DNA of 20,447 nt, from the NCBI GenBank assembly GCA_900549495.1, contig UROL01000010.1, positions 1 to 20,447 of the forward strand, read 5' to 3'. Under the pieces are notes generated by a model. It saw nothing but the letters and a program-made list of their open reading frames with translations, was not told the origin of the DNA and searched no databases. Shown here piece by piece: positions 7,139 through 15,159 of the stretch (the first letter of the stretch is position 1; each line of letters opens with the position of its first letter). The position numbers and the translations under genes were made by a program. This DNA comes from an uncultured Eubacteriales bacterium (GTDB lineage: Bacteria; Bacillota; Clostridia; Oscillospirales; Oscillospiraceae).

Positions 7139-8121
7139 TGAGACGGCTTCGAGAAATTGCAATCCTGCTGCTGTTGGCACTGCTGCTTCCTCTGGGAGCC
7201 GCTGGGGCAGAGCAGCCGGAGGAGCAGCACTTCGTGCTGACCTTTGTGGGAGACTGCACCCTGGGTGCAACGCCCAGCCTGTTTTCCGCAAAGCTGGGGC
7301 TGGTGGAGATTGTGGGGGAGGATTATGGCTATCCCTTCCGCAATGTGCAGCAGTATTTTTCAGAGGATGACGGCACCTTCATCAACCTGGAGGGGCCGCT
7401 GACAGACCAGGGCTACCCGGCAAAGAAGCGCTTTGCCTTCCGTGGGCCCAGCAGATTCATCAACATTCTGACCCAGAGCAGTGTGGATGTGGCAAGCGTT
7501 GCCAACAATCATGCTCGGGACTATGGCCAGGTGGGCTATGAATCCACGCTGTCGCTGCTTCAAGAGGCACAGATACCCTATGTGGAGCATGAGAAGACCA
7601 GCCTGTTTACCCTGGAATGCGGCTTGAAGGTTGGAATGTATGGCATGACGTACCAGCGGATGGATGAGAAGCAGATGGTGGATGCCATTGCCTCATTGCG
7701 GAAGCAGGGGGCGGAGTTGGTGATTGTGGCAGCCCATTGGGGCAGCGAGGGTAGCTATCGATGCAATGAGGAGCAGAGAAGGCTGGCCCACGCCGCCGTG
7801 GATGCCGGTGCAGACATTGTGTGGGGGAGCCATCCCCATGTGCTGCAGGGCATGGAATCCTATGGCGATGGAGTCATTTTCTATTCCCTGGGGAATTTCA
7901 GCTTCGGCGGAAACGGTGCCCCGGATGATTACGATTCGGTGCTGGTGCAGCAGGAGGTCATTCGCTCTGTAGACGGCACGGTTCGGTTGGGGCAGCGGAC
8001 GCTGGTTCCGGTTTGCATCAGCTCCGAGCCAGGGTATAATAATTTTCAGCCCACTCCCTATGAAAAGGACTCAGAGGAATACCTCCGTGTTCTGTCAAAG
8101 CTAAATGGCACATTTCAATAA
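7138..8121 (+). CDS. CapA-family protein (poly-gamma-glutamate capsule type, metallophosphatase fold)
   Basis: Exported protein of 327 residues. It starts with RR and a long leucine-rich hydrophobic stretch ending AAGA-EQ near residue 23, a signal peptide or N-terminal anchor. CapA-family motifs appear in order: FVGDCTLG, NLEGPLT, VASVANNHARDYG, VVAAHWGSE, GADIVWGSHPHVLQGME and IFYSLGNFSF. These carry the Asp, Asn and His residues expected of a calcineurin-like metal centre. True CapA works with CapB and CapC in polyglutamate synthesis; neither is here, so a capsule role should not be assumed. The ATG overlaps the typA stop by one base, with no separate promoter seen, so it is co-transcribed and probably translationally coupled with typA. 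Confidence 0.87.
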   Translation: MRRLREIAILLLLALLLPLGAAGAEQPEEQHFVLTFVGDCTLGATPSLFSAKLGLVEIVGEDYGYPFRNVQQYFSEDDGTFINLEGPLTDQGYPAKKRFAFRGPSRFINILTQSSVDVASVANNHARDYGQVGYESTLSLLQEAQIPYVEHEKTSLFTLECGLKVGMYGMTYQRMDEKQMVDAIASLRKQGAELVIVAAHWGSEGSYRCNEEQRRLAHAAVDAGADIVWGSHPHVLQGMESYGDGVIFYSLGNFSFGGNGAPDDYDSVLVQQEVIRSVDGTVRLGQRTLVPVCISSEPGYNNFQPTPYEKDSEEYLRVLSKLNGTFQ

Positions 8122-8128
8122 ATAATGG

Positions 8129-8160
8129 AAGCCCGAACCTTTTTGATAAGGTTCGGGCTT
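8129..8160. terminator. Bidirectional terminator between capA-like gene and PBP2
   Basis: A perfect 13-bp stem (8129-8141 with 8148-8160) encloses a six-base loop, and T-rich sequence follows on both strands. It lies eight bases after the plus-strand stop and twelve bases after the minus-strand stop at 8173, so it serves both convergent operons. Confidence 0.92.
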
Positions 8161-8172
8161 TGCTTATGGGGA

Positions 8173-10287
8173 TTAGCCTACCTGGTTTTCGTAGGTGAAT
8201 ATGTCACTGGCGGCTTCCATTTCGAAATAGGCCTCCAGGATATCCTGGGCCACGGGAGCCAACCAGGCGCCGTGGGCGGCCTTTTCACCATAGACGGCCA
8301 CGGCGATTTCCGGGTCCTCCATGGGGGCGAAGCAGATAAATGCGGCATGGTCAGAGCCGCCGGAGGAGTGCTGGGCGGTTCCGGTCTTGGCGCACACGGC
8401 CACGGGGAAGGGCTTCGGGTCCTGCTGGCCGCCGAAGTACTTGTTGGCAGTACCGCTGACATCCGTGACCACCTTCCGCATACCGGTCATATAAACCTCG
8501 TAGGTGTCATAGGAAATGTCCATTTTGCTTACGATTTCCGGCTCGTTCTGCTTAATCAGCGTCCGGTAGTCAGAGGAGGCCACCCGGTTCAGGAAGGTAG
8601 CCCGGTACCGGGTGCCCCGGTTTGCCAGGGTGCATGCGTACACACACAGCTGCAGGGGGGTATAACGGTTCTCGGACTGGCCGATGGCGGTAAGAACACG
8701 GTCACCGGCGTTCCAGGTGGCATCCGGGCCGGTATAGGAGGCGGCCTTACTGGTGGGGTTGGAGCGCCAGCCGGTTTTCTCGGTAAGCTCGATGCCTGTG
8801 GGCTCGCCCAGGCCGAAGCCCTTGGCGGTTTCGTCCATCATTTCCCAGGTGAGCCGGTAGCCCAGCTCATAGAAGAAATAGTTGCAGGACACCTTCAAAG
8901 CATCGGTGGCGTCGATGGTGCCGTGGGTAGCGTACACGGAGGAGTACAGCAAGCACTGGGGGCTGAAGCCTTCCAGCCTGGTGAACACACCCTCGTCCTT
9001 AATGGTTTCCATATAGCCCAGAATCCGCTCGCCTTTTTTGTTGGTGTGCTCCATGGCAGAAACCAGGGTGCACATCTTGAAGGTGGAGCCGGGGGCGTAG
9101 GCAGCGCCGAAGGCCCGGTTGAAGAAGGGCTTCAGGGGGTCGGACATGATGTCGTTCCAGTCCTGGTTCATGGTGGACAGGTTGAAGGTGGGGTAGCTGG
9201 CGCAGGCCAGAATCTCGCCGGTCTTCACCTTCATAACGATTACGGCGGCACCCTCGGCATCCAGGCCGGTGCTTTCGCCGGTGGCAAGGTTGATTTCCGG
9301 GTTCACCATGTTCTGCATGACCTCGGTCAGGGCGTCCTCAGCCACCTTTTGCAGGGTGATGTCGATGGTGGTTTCCACGTTGTTGCCGGCAATGGGCTCC
9401 TTGCCCTCCAGATAGGACTGGCGGACAATGGCACCCTCTTTGGATACCACGTCCAGTCGGCTGCCGTCGATGCCGTGGAGGTATTCCTCGAAGGCCTCTT
9501 CAAAGCCGGACTGGCCGATGTAGGCATCCATGGAATAGCCCTGTTCCTTGTATTTGTTCCAGTCGTCGTTGTCCATGCCGCCCATGTAGCCCAAAATGTG
9601 GGCGGCGTATTTGGTGTGGTATTCCCGGACGGTGGAGGATTCCACCATCAGGCCCGGGGTATTCAGCTCCAGAATGGCGGACAGGTTTTCACTGGACACG
9701 TCCTCGATGAAGGTGTAGTTGGGCAGGTTGGTCACGCCTCGCAGGTCGAACTCATAGCGCAGGCCAATGACGCCCCGGGCATCCTCGTCAGACCAGTCCT
9801 CTGGCAGCTCATAGCGCTCCCGCATACGCTCAATCAGCAGCGGGGCAGTAACGTCCGGGTCCAGCCCCCAATCCACCATGAAGGTCCGGAAGTAGCGCTG
9901 CCAGGAGTCATTGTAGCTGTCCAGGGTGTAGACAAAGGGCCGGGTAGAGGAGATGGGGAAGTGGTCGTTGTGCGGAACTCCCAGCTCCTGGCACTTTTTC
10001 AGCAGGTTATACAGGTACTGGTTGCGGTTGTCCGCAGATTTGATAACATAGTGGTTGAATACCAGGTCATAGCTGGCCCGGTTGCCCACCAGCACATTGC
10101 CGTTGCGGTCCAGGATATCGCCCCGGGCGGCACGGACAGTGGTGATGGTGGAATAGGTAGTTGCGTTGTCGGTATTGCCTTTGGTTTCAATGATCTGTAG
10201 GGAAAAGAGCTTCGTAGCATACAGGAACATGAGAAAGCCAAAAAGGCCCAGCAGCACATAAGAGCGAAAACGGGTCATTCTTTCCAT
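8173..10287 (-). CDS. mrdA: Penicillin-binding protein 2, class B transpeptidase of cell elongation
   Basis: Cross-links peptidoglycan during lateral wall growth as partner of the MreC/MreD/RodA complex; 704 residues. A short cytosolic start is followed by one membrane helix (about 9-31), then the dimerisation domain with RGDILDRNG and the transpeptidase domain with all three active-site motifs: STFK (S401, K404), SCN (467-469) and KTG (634-636). The start at 10287 has GGAGG six bases upstream (plus 10294-10298) and overlaps the end of mreD by 13 bases; a longer open frame upstream is only mreD read in another frame. It is the last gene of the minus-strand operon and ends before the shared terminator. 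No sign of damage. Confidence 0.95.
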   Translation of the reverse strand: MERMTRFRSYVLLGLFGFLMFLYATKLFSLQIIETKGNTDNATTYSTITTVRAARGDILDRNGNVLVGNRASYDLVFNHYVIKSADNRNQYLYNLLKKCQELGVPHNDHFPISSTRPFVYTLDSYNDSWQRYFRTFMVDWGLDPDVTAPLLIERMRERYELPEDWSDEDARGVIGLRYEFDLRGVTNLPNYTFIEDVSSENLSAILELNTPGLMVESSTVREYHTKYAAHILGYMGGMDNDDWNKYKEQGYSMDAYIGQSGFEEAFEEYLHGIDGSRLDVVSKEGAIVRQSYLEGKEPIAGNNVETTIDITLQKVAEDALTEVMQNMVNPEINLATGESTGLDAEGAAVIVMKVKTGEILACASYPTFNLSTMNQDWNDIMSDPLKPFFNRAFGAAYAPGSTFKMCTLVSAMEHTNKKGERILGYMETIKDEGVFTRLEGFSPQCLLYSSVYATHGTIDATDALKVSCNYFFYELGYRLTWEMMDETAKGFGLGEPTGIELTEKTGWRSNPTSKAASYTGPDATWNAGDRVLTAIGQSENRYTPLQLCVYACTLANRGTRYRATFLNRVASSDYRTLIKQNEPEIVSKMDISYDTYEVYMTGMRKVVTDVSGTANKYFGGQQDPKPFPVAVCAKTGTAQHSSGGSDHAAFICFAPMEDPEIAVAVYGEKAAHGAWLAPVAQDILEAYFEMEAASDIFTYENQVG

Positions 10288-10961
10288 GTGTAGCCTCCAA
10301 TTTGACCAATGCGATGAATCAATGCGTAAAGCGGGAACATAACGGCTGCGGTGTACAGACCGCATAGGAAGAAGCGGGAGAACCGGTACCACCGGGTCAG
10401 GTCCAGGAAGAGCCCAACCACATACAGCCCAATTTCATACAGCACTGCCGCACTCCCGGCGCACAGCACAATGGAGCCCCGGCTGCGGTGCCACACCGCC
10501 TGGCGCAGCAGGGAAGCTGCCAGCCCCAGGATGGTCAGCATGGCCACCACATAGGGCCCCGGGGCAGAGCCGGAGAAATAATAGATGCAGGAGGCAACGA
10601 GAATAAATACGCTGCCCACCTCACAGCCCTCGATAACGGCAATCAGCAGCATGGCGGCCACGGCCAGGTCGGTGGTGGCCCCCAGGATGGAGATACGGCT
10701 CATAATGCTGTCCTGGAGCACCAGGCACAGCAGACATGTGACGATATAGCCCGTCCAGCGCAGCAGGCGGAGCCATTGCAGCCGGGTGAAATGCAGGGGC
10801 TTGAAGAGGCTTACCCGCCGCCCATCCGGCCGGAATTCGGGATAGATGGTGCGGCGCACCCGCTTCTGCTTTTGCTTGGGCCGGGGGCGCTTGGCCGGGG
10901 CCCTGGCGGGACGCTTGCCCGGGGCGGCCTTCTTCCGGCGGGGCCTGGGTTCATTGGGCAT
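10275..10961 (-). CDS. mreD: Rod shape-determining protein MreD with basic N-terminal extension
   Basis: Integral membrane component of the elongation complex, 228 residues. Residues from about 60 onward are hydrophobic with five or six membrane helices, as expected for MreD (QDSIM and GCEVGSVFILVASCIYYF in the middle). The first 50 or so residues are unusual: rich in Arg, Lys, Pro and Ala, where MreD normally begins close to the first helix. The start at 10961 is chosen because GGAGG lies nine bases upstream; an earlier in-frame ATG at 10976 overlaps that site and has none of its own. The gene overlaps mreC by 11 bases and PBP2 by 13, both consistent with coupled translation. The assignment rests on position between mreC and PBP2 plus hydrophobicity. 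Confidence 0.85.
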   Translation of the reverse strand: MPNEPRPRRKKAAPGKRPARAPAKRPRPKQKQKRVRRTIYPEFRPDGRRVSLFKPLHFTRLQWLRLLRWTGYIVTCLLCLVLQDSIMSRISILGATTDLAVAAMLLIAVIEGCEVGSVFILVASCIYYFSGSAPGPYVVAMLTILGLAASLLRQAVWHRSRGSIVLCAGSAAVLYEIGLYVVGLFLDLTRWYRFSRFFLCGLYTAAVMFPLYALIHRIGQIGGYTWKE

Positions 10962-11829
10962 CAGCGGACCCTCCATCGGTTTGTACGGTAATGGTCTCGG
11001 TTTCGGTGCGGAAATTCGTCACGATGAAAATCTGCTCCAGAGAGCTGATATCCGCAGCGGGCTTCAGCACGGCGTACTTGGCCACGCCGGTCTCCTTGAA
11101 GCCGGCATCCACCACCTTGCCCAGCACCAGTCCCCGGGGGTACACGGTGGAGCCGGAGGTAACCACCTGGTCCTTGTTCCGGATGATGGAGGAGGAGGGC
11201 AGGTAGTCCATTTGCAGGTATTTTTCATTTCCTTCGATATAGCCGCCGCTGACCATTCCGTTGTAGCCGGAGGTGGTGATGGTGGCGGAAATTTCCAGGG
11301 TGGAGTCCAGCACCGTTTTTACCACGGCAAAGTTGGGGCCCACCTGGGTCACCAGACCCACCACCTCGCCCACGGCGGTGATGGCAACCATGTTCTCGGC
11401 AATGCCGGAGGTGCTGCCCCGATTGATGGTGACGGTGTTGGACCAGTCGGTGGAGCTCCAGCCGATGATATAGGCATCCACCAAATCATAGGTGTCGTGG
11501 CTGTCCTTGAAGCTCAGCTGGCTACGCAGACGGGTGTTCTCACGCTCGGTGGCGTCGGCCTTTCGGGCGGCGTCCTCCATGTTGGCAATCTGGGCCTTTA
11601 GCGCTTCGTTCTCCGCCTCCAGCGCCTCATAGCGGAACATGTAGCTATAGTACCGCTCGGCGGTTTTGGTCAGGGAGGTAGCCGCTGCCCGGAAGGGGGC
11701 CAGAGCACCCTGCACCATCAGCTCCGGCAGACTTTTGTTGGTCAGGCCCGCCATCACAGCCAGCACGGCAGTGAGCAGCACCGCCAGAATGATGATGATT
11801 TTCAGCTTGGTATTGAACAGATGCCGCAT
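10951..11829 (-). CDS. mreC: Rod shape-determining protein MreC
   Basis: Scaffold of the elongation machinery, linking MreD and PBP2 outside the membrane; 292 residues. One membrane helix lies at about 8-28, then a coiled coil (about 58-98, EALEAENEALKAQIANME), then the beta-rich MreC domain with INRGSTSGIAENM and TSGSTVYPRGLVLGKVV. A short acidic and polar tail ends the protein. GGGAGGG five bases before the ATG (plus 11835-11841) sets the start. The maf stop codon is only one base upstream, so the ribosome binding site lies inside the end of maf. Neither mreB nor minCD is in this window, so mreB must be elsewhere. Confidence 0.95.
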   Translation of the reverse strand: MRHLFNTKLKIIIILAVLLTAVLAVMAGLTNKSLPELMVQGALAPFRAAATSLTKTAERYYSYMFRYEALEAENEALKAQIANMEDAARKADATERENTRLRSQLSFKDSHDTYDLVDAYIIGWSSTDWSNTVTINRGSTSGIAENMVAITAVGEVVGLVTQVGPNFAVVKTVLDSTLEISATITTSGYNGMVSGGYIEGNEKYLQMDYLPSSSIIRNKDQVVTSGSTVYPRGLVLGKVVDAGFKETGVAKYAVLKPAADISSLEQIFIVTNFRTETETITVQTDGGSADAQ

Positions 11830-11830
11830 A

Positions 11831-12397
11831 TTATCCCTCCCAGATGCCGAAATCCCGCAGCACCTGTCCCAGGTGGCACACGGGCAGCCCCATCACGTTG
11901 TAGTAGTCGCCCTGAATGTCTGTGCAGAACAGGGCGGCACCGCCCTGAATGCCGTAGGCTCCGGCCTTGTCCATGGGCTCGCCGGTGTCTACATAGTGGG
12001 CAATCTCCCCCGGGGTCAGGGCACGGAAATGCAGTGTGGTGACTTCGGTGAAGGTCTCCCGGGCATCGTCCGTCAGCACGGTGCAGCCGGTCATCACCTG
12101 ATGCTCCCGACCGGAGAGCTTGGTGAGCATTTCAATGGCGGCCTCCCGGCTGTGGGGCTTGCCCAGCACCTCACCGGCGCACACCACAATGGTGTCGGCG
12201 GCAATCACCACGTCTCCCGGCTCTCTGGGGATGGCCAGGGCCTTGCAGCTGCTTACCCGGGCAACCTCGTCACCGGGGCGCTTGGCGGGGTCCATGGTCT
12301 CGTCAATATCCGCCGCCCGGACGGAAAAGGGCACCCCAAACAGCCCCAGCAGCTCCCGCCGCCGGGGGGAGCCGGAGGCCAATATCAGTTCTTTCAT
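11831..12397 (-). CDS. maf: Maf-family nucleoside triphosphate pyrophosphatase
   Basis: Hydrolyses non-canonical or modified nucleoside triphosphates (dTTP/UTP type) to monophosphates, a house-cleaning role linked to septation control in Bacillus. The 188-residue protein begins with the family signature LASGSPRRRELL and has AADTIVV and GKPHS in the middle, followed by GCTV, a TGEPMDKAGAYGIQG motif and the YYNVMGLP stretch near the end; all are conserved Maf elements. The ATG at 12397 follows an AGAGG site at seven bases. It lies 29 bases after the U32 gene and one base before mreC, matching the maf-mre gene order common in Bacillota. Dual Maf/YhdE substrate preference cannot be settled here. 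Confidence 0.94.
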   Translation of the reverse strand: MKELILASGSPRRRELLGLFGVPFSVRAADIDETMDPAKRPGDEVARVSSCKALAIPREPGDVVIAADTIVVCAGEVLGKPHSREAAIEMLTKLSGREHQVMTGCTVLTDDARETFTEVTTLHFRALTPGEIAHYVDTGEPMDKAGAYGIQGGAALFCTDIQGDYYNVMGLPVCHLGQVLRDFGIWEG

Positions 12398-12426
12398 AGC
12401 AGTACCTCTTAAAATTGAATTGTCCC

Positions 12427-14508
12427 TTACTCCACGCCCCGCAGGTACAGGCCCCGGGTGCAGAAGCCGGGCTCGAAGGGGGTGGGGGTGACGTATTCGC
12501 TGAGAACCCGGTTGACCTCCCGACTGTTCTCGGTGGTGAAATACAGCCGAATGGCCCATAGGCCCAGCCGGGCCAGATCGTTCTGCCGGTCCAGCCAGCT
12601 CAGCTTCTTTCCATTGAGCAGCACACTGCGGCAGCTGTCGCCGTCCTTGATAATGGGGAACTCCGCCCCGGTGCGGTCTGTGAGCTTCACCGGCGCAGTG
12701 CCGCAGGTGCATTCCCCGGCCCGGTTGCGAATCAGGCAGTGCTCCGTTATCATCAGGGGCAGCCGCCCATAGGCGATAATCTCCGTGGGCAGAGCCTTGC
12801 TCACGTCCCGAATCTGGGGCAGGGTCATCTCAAAGCTCAGGCAGGTGGAGGCCAGCTCCATTTTCTGCAAATAGTTGGCGGCGGCGGAATTGAATACATT
12901 CAGGCCGAAGTCCCCATGCATTCGCATACCGGCCTCTTTGGCGGGAATCACCAGGCCGTAATTGCCGATGAGCACATCCCGGATGCCCAGATTGCGTACC
13001 TTTTCCAGGTCACTGCGGAGCTTGGGCAGCTCCCCATCGTGGACAATCCGGGGCAGCACGGCTGCCACACGGCCCCGCTGGCCCAGCACCTGGCACAGGG
13101 CCTCGTCCTGGGTGAGCAGATGCAACGGCACATACAGCATGGCGGTTTCGGTGTTCACCAGGGCGGGGGTCAGCTGCTCCCGGGTGGTTACCTGGATGGT
13201 CAGGCCGGGGAGCTTGGTATTGCCTCGATAATTGGGCACGGTTTTAACCCCCCGGAGCTGCCGCTCCACGGTTCTGCCCCGAATGGCGGTGAGCCGGTTT
13301 AATAGCTCCCGGCGCATGGCGTTTATCGCCGAGGCGGGCACCGTCAGGCCGGGGTCAATGTGGGTGCGGATTTCGATGCAGCGGTAGGGGGTGCCGCCGG
13401 TTTTGGACAGCCACTGGCTCAGCACCTGGCCGGACAGGGCAACAGCCCGGGCCAGCTCCGGCTTGGGCCCGGCTACGGAGCAGCTCCGACCCTCCGGGTC
13501 CACCACCGTCAGGCTGCATCCATCCACGGTGACGGCACACTGAAATTTAATATCCACCAGGGAGGTCTCCCCGGATTCATAGGTCTGCCGGGCCCGCTGG
13601 AGCCAGGCTGGGTCGTCCCGGGTATCCTCCCGGGTGCCGAACATCTTCTGGTCAATCCGCCCGGTGTAGTAGCCGTTGGTGAAGCCCTGACGGTTGAAGG
13701 CGGTATACAGGTCGTCCATCATCTCCTGGGTCACCTGACCCTGGTCGATGGCCTTGCGGTAGACACCGGTGACGGTGGCCACATATTCCGGCCGCTTCAT
13801 CCGACCCTCCAGCTTCAGGGAGGCCACTCCCATCTCTTCCAGCTCTTTTACATAGTGCACCAGGCAGTTGTCCTTCAGGCTCAGGGGATACCGGCTCTCC
13901 CACCGGCCATAGCCGTAGCTCTGGCGGCAGGGCTGGGCGCAGCGCCCCCGGTTGCCGGAGCGCCCGCCAATCATGGCGGAGAGATAGCACTGGCCGGAAT
14001 AGCACATGCAAAGGGCGCCGTGGCCGAATACCTCAATTTCAATGGGGGAATTCTGGCAGATGTAGCGGATTTCCTCCCGGGTCAGCTCCCGGCTGAGCAC
14101 CACCCGCTGCATACCCATGGCGGCGCACAGCAGCACCCCGGCCAGGGAGTGTACCGTCAGCTGGGTGGAGCCGTGCACCGGCACCTCTGGGGCAATCTGG
14201 CGGCACAGCTGGGCCACCCCCAGATCCTGCACAATATAAGCATCCACACCCGCCTCTGCGGTTTTGCGAATCAGCTCGGCCACGGACTTGAATTCCCGGT
14301 CTGTGACCAGGGTGTTTAGCGTCAGGTGCACAGCGACACCCCGGACGTGGCAGTATTTCAGCGCCTCACCCAGGGTTTCCAATGTGAAGTTCTTTGCGCC
14401 CTGGCGGGCGTTAAAGGTTCCGATGCCCAGATACACCGCATTGGCTCCGTTCTGCACGGCAGCCCGCAGCGCATCCATAGACCCGGCAGGGGACAGTAAT
14501 TCCAGCAT
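12427..14508 (-). CDS. U32 family protein with DUF3656-like domain (RNA hydroxylation type)
   Basis: 693 residues. Historically called peptidase U32 or collagenase; characterised relatives RlhA and TrhP hydroxylate 23S rRNA or tRNA using an iron-sulfur cluster, so an RNA-modifying role is the better guess. The N-terminal barrel starts with ELLSPAGSMDAL and contains GHGALCMCYSGQCYLS followed by NRGRCAQPCRQSY; C167, C174, C190 and C194 are the four family cysteines, with an extra C169. SLKLEGRMKRPEYVA follows. A middle insert (about 325-440) matches the position of DUF3656. The last third again looks like half of a U32 barrel, with IAYGRLPLMITEHC and a CTCGT pair. It is the first gene of the operon; GGAGAG lies seven bases before the ATG. 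Confidence 0.88.
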   Translation of the reverse strand: MLELLSPAGSMDALRAAVQNGANAVYLGIGTFNARQGAKNFTLETLGEALKYCHVRGVAVHLTLNTLVTDREFKSVAELIRKTAEAGVDAYIVQDLGVAQLCRQIAPEVPVHGSTQLTVHSLAGVLLCAAMGMQRVVLSRELTREEIRYICQNSPIEIEVFGHGALCMCYSGQCYLSAMIGGRSGNRGRCAQPCRQSYGYGRWESRYPLSLKDNCLVHYVKELEEMGVASLKLEGRMKRPEYVATVTGVYRKAIDQGQVTQEMMDDLYTAFNRQGFTNGYYTGRIDQKMFGTREDTRDDPAWLQRARQTYESGETSLVDIKFQCAVTVDGCSLTVVDPEGRSCSVAGPKPELARAVALSGQVLSQWLSKTGGTPYRCIEIRTHIDPGLTVPASAINAMRRELLNRLTAIRGRTVERQLRGVKTVPNYRGNTKLPGLTIQVTTREQLTPALVNTETAMLYVPLHLLTQDEALCQVLGQRGRVAAVLPRIVHDGELPKLRSDLEKVRNLGIRDVLIGNYGLVIPAKEAGMRMHGDFGLNVFNSAAANYLQKMELASTCLSFEMTLPQIRDVSKALPTEIIAYGRLPLMITEHCLIRNRAGECTCGTAPVKLTDRTGAEFPIIKDGDSCRSVLLNGKKLSWLDRQNDLARLGLWAIRLYFTTENSREVNRVLSEYVTPTPFEPGFCTRGLYLRGVE

Positions 14509-14540
14509 ATATTTTCTCTCCGTATGGTATACTTAGGCAC

Positions 14541-14569
14541 ATTATAGCACAAACCCATCGGCATTTCCA
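14541..14569 (-). promoter_or_regulatory. Promoter of the U32-maf-mreCD-PBP2 operon
   Basis: On the minus strand TATAAT (plus 14541-14546) has TGC directly before it, an extended -10 element. TGGAAA (14564-14569) lies 17 bases upstream as a weak -35. The U32 start codon is 32 bases downstream of the -10. The stretch 14570-14750 shows no gene or clear signal. Confidence 0.75.
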
Positions 14570-14754
14570 CCCTTTGAAGGCATTTTACGAAAAATTAAAG
14601 ATTTCCGTTTCCGCTAAATTTTCCCTGGGCCACCGGTGTACTGCGGGAGAGAAACAAAGGTATTCTCTGCACAGCCGGCGGCAGCGCCATAGCCTCCTAG
14701 AATGGCGGCTCGGATGGCCCGCTTCAAAAAAATACAAATTTCCAGAAAAAAGTG

Positions 14755-14783
14755 TTGACAAATCCGCTTCCCCATTATATAAT
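14755..14783 (+). promoter_or_regulatory. Consensus promoter of the tRNA-Thr gene
   Basis: TTGACA (14755-14760) and TATAAT (14778-14783) are separated by exactly 17 bases: a full consensus sigma-A promoter, as expected for a stable RNA gene. Transcription would start near 14790, about 27 bases before the mature tRNA. Confidence 0.95.
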
Positions 14784-14816
14784 ATCAAAGCTGTCAGGGA
14801 ACAGCCCAATACATTC

Positions 14817-14892
<76 letters not shown>

Positions 14893-14897
14893 AAAAG

Positions 14898-14928
14898 CAT
14901 CGAAAACTTCGGTTTTCGATGTTTTTTT
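14898..14928 (+). terminator. Terminator of tRNA-Thr
   Basis: A perfect 10-bp stem, CATCGAAAAC (14898-14907) with GTTTTCGATG (14912-14921), closes a stable TTCG tetraloop and is followed by seven T (14922-14928). It begins five bases after the CCA end. Confidence 0.96.
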
Positions 14929-14949
14929 GTTGGAAAAACGTATTTTTAT

Positions 14950-14999
14950 GTGTGGGTCAAAATGTGGGTCAACTGCCTGACCCACACCGTGACCCACAC
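14950..14999. repeat. Symmetric array of four 10-bp repeats, possible integrase arm sites
   Basis: Two direct copies, GTGTGGGTCA (14950-14959) and ATGTGGGTCA (14962-14971), are followed by two inverted copies of TGACCCACAC (14978-14987 and 14990-14999). Both pairs have a 12-base pitch, and the whole array is symmetric about 14974.5. Arm-type binding sites of tyrosine recombinases are short direct repeats just inside the element end. The array lies 58 bases from the tRNA 3' end, and the integrase in this window has an arm-binding N-terminal domain. The function is inferred. Confidence 0.6.
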
Positions 15000-15082
15000 G
15001 GGGAAATGCGCGGAAAGGTTGAAAGATGAGCGGACGGAAAAGCCGTTATTCTGAAAGGCCTTTTCTTTGTTTCGCCGCGTTC

Positions 15083-15119
15083 TTGTATTTTGCGGCAGGA
15101 TATGCTACAGTACCTGCCG
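15083..15119 (+). promoter_or_regulatory. Permease promoter with operator-like dyad over the -10 box
   Basis: TTGTAT (15083-15088) and TACAGT (15106-15111) are 17 bases apart, with TGC giving an extended -10. A 7-bp inverted repeat, CGGCAGG (15093-15099) and CCTGCCG (15113-15119), encloses the -10 box. A regulator bound there would block transcription. No regulator gene lies next to it in this window. Confidence 0.5.
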
Positions 15120-15159
15120 TTGATTCTTTCTGCCTCTTACGAGGCTGTGCGAGGTATTT

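Noticed and set aside
8125..10200. 691-codon plus-strand open frame opposite PBP2
   Set aside because: It is the antisense shadow of PBP2: it has low-complexity Gly/Val/His-rich sequence, no domain, and lies opposite a gene with all three transpeptidase motifs.
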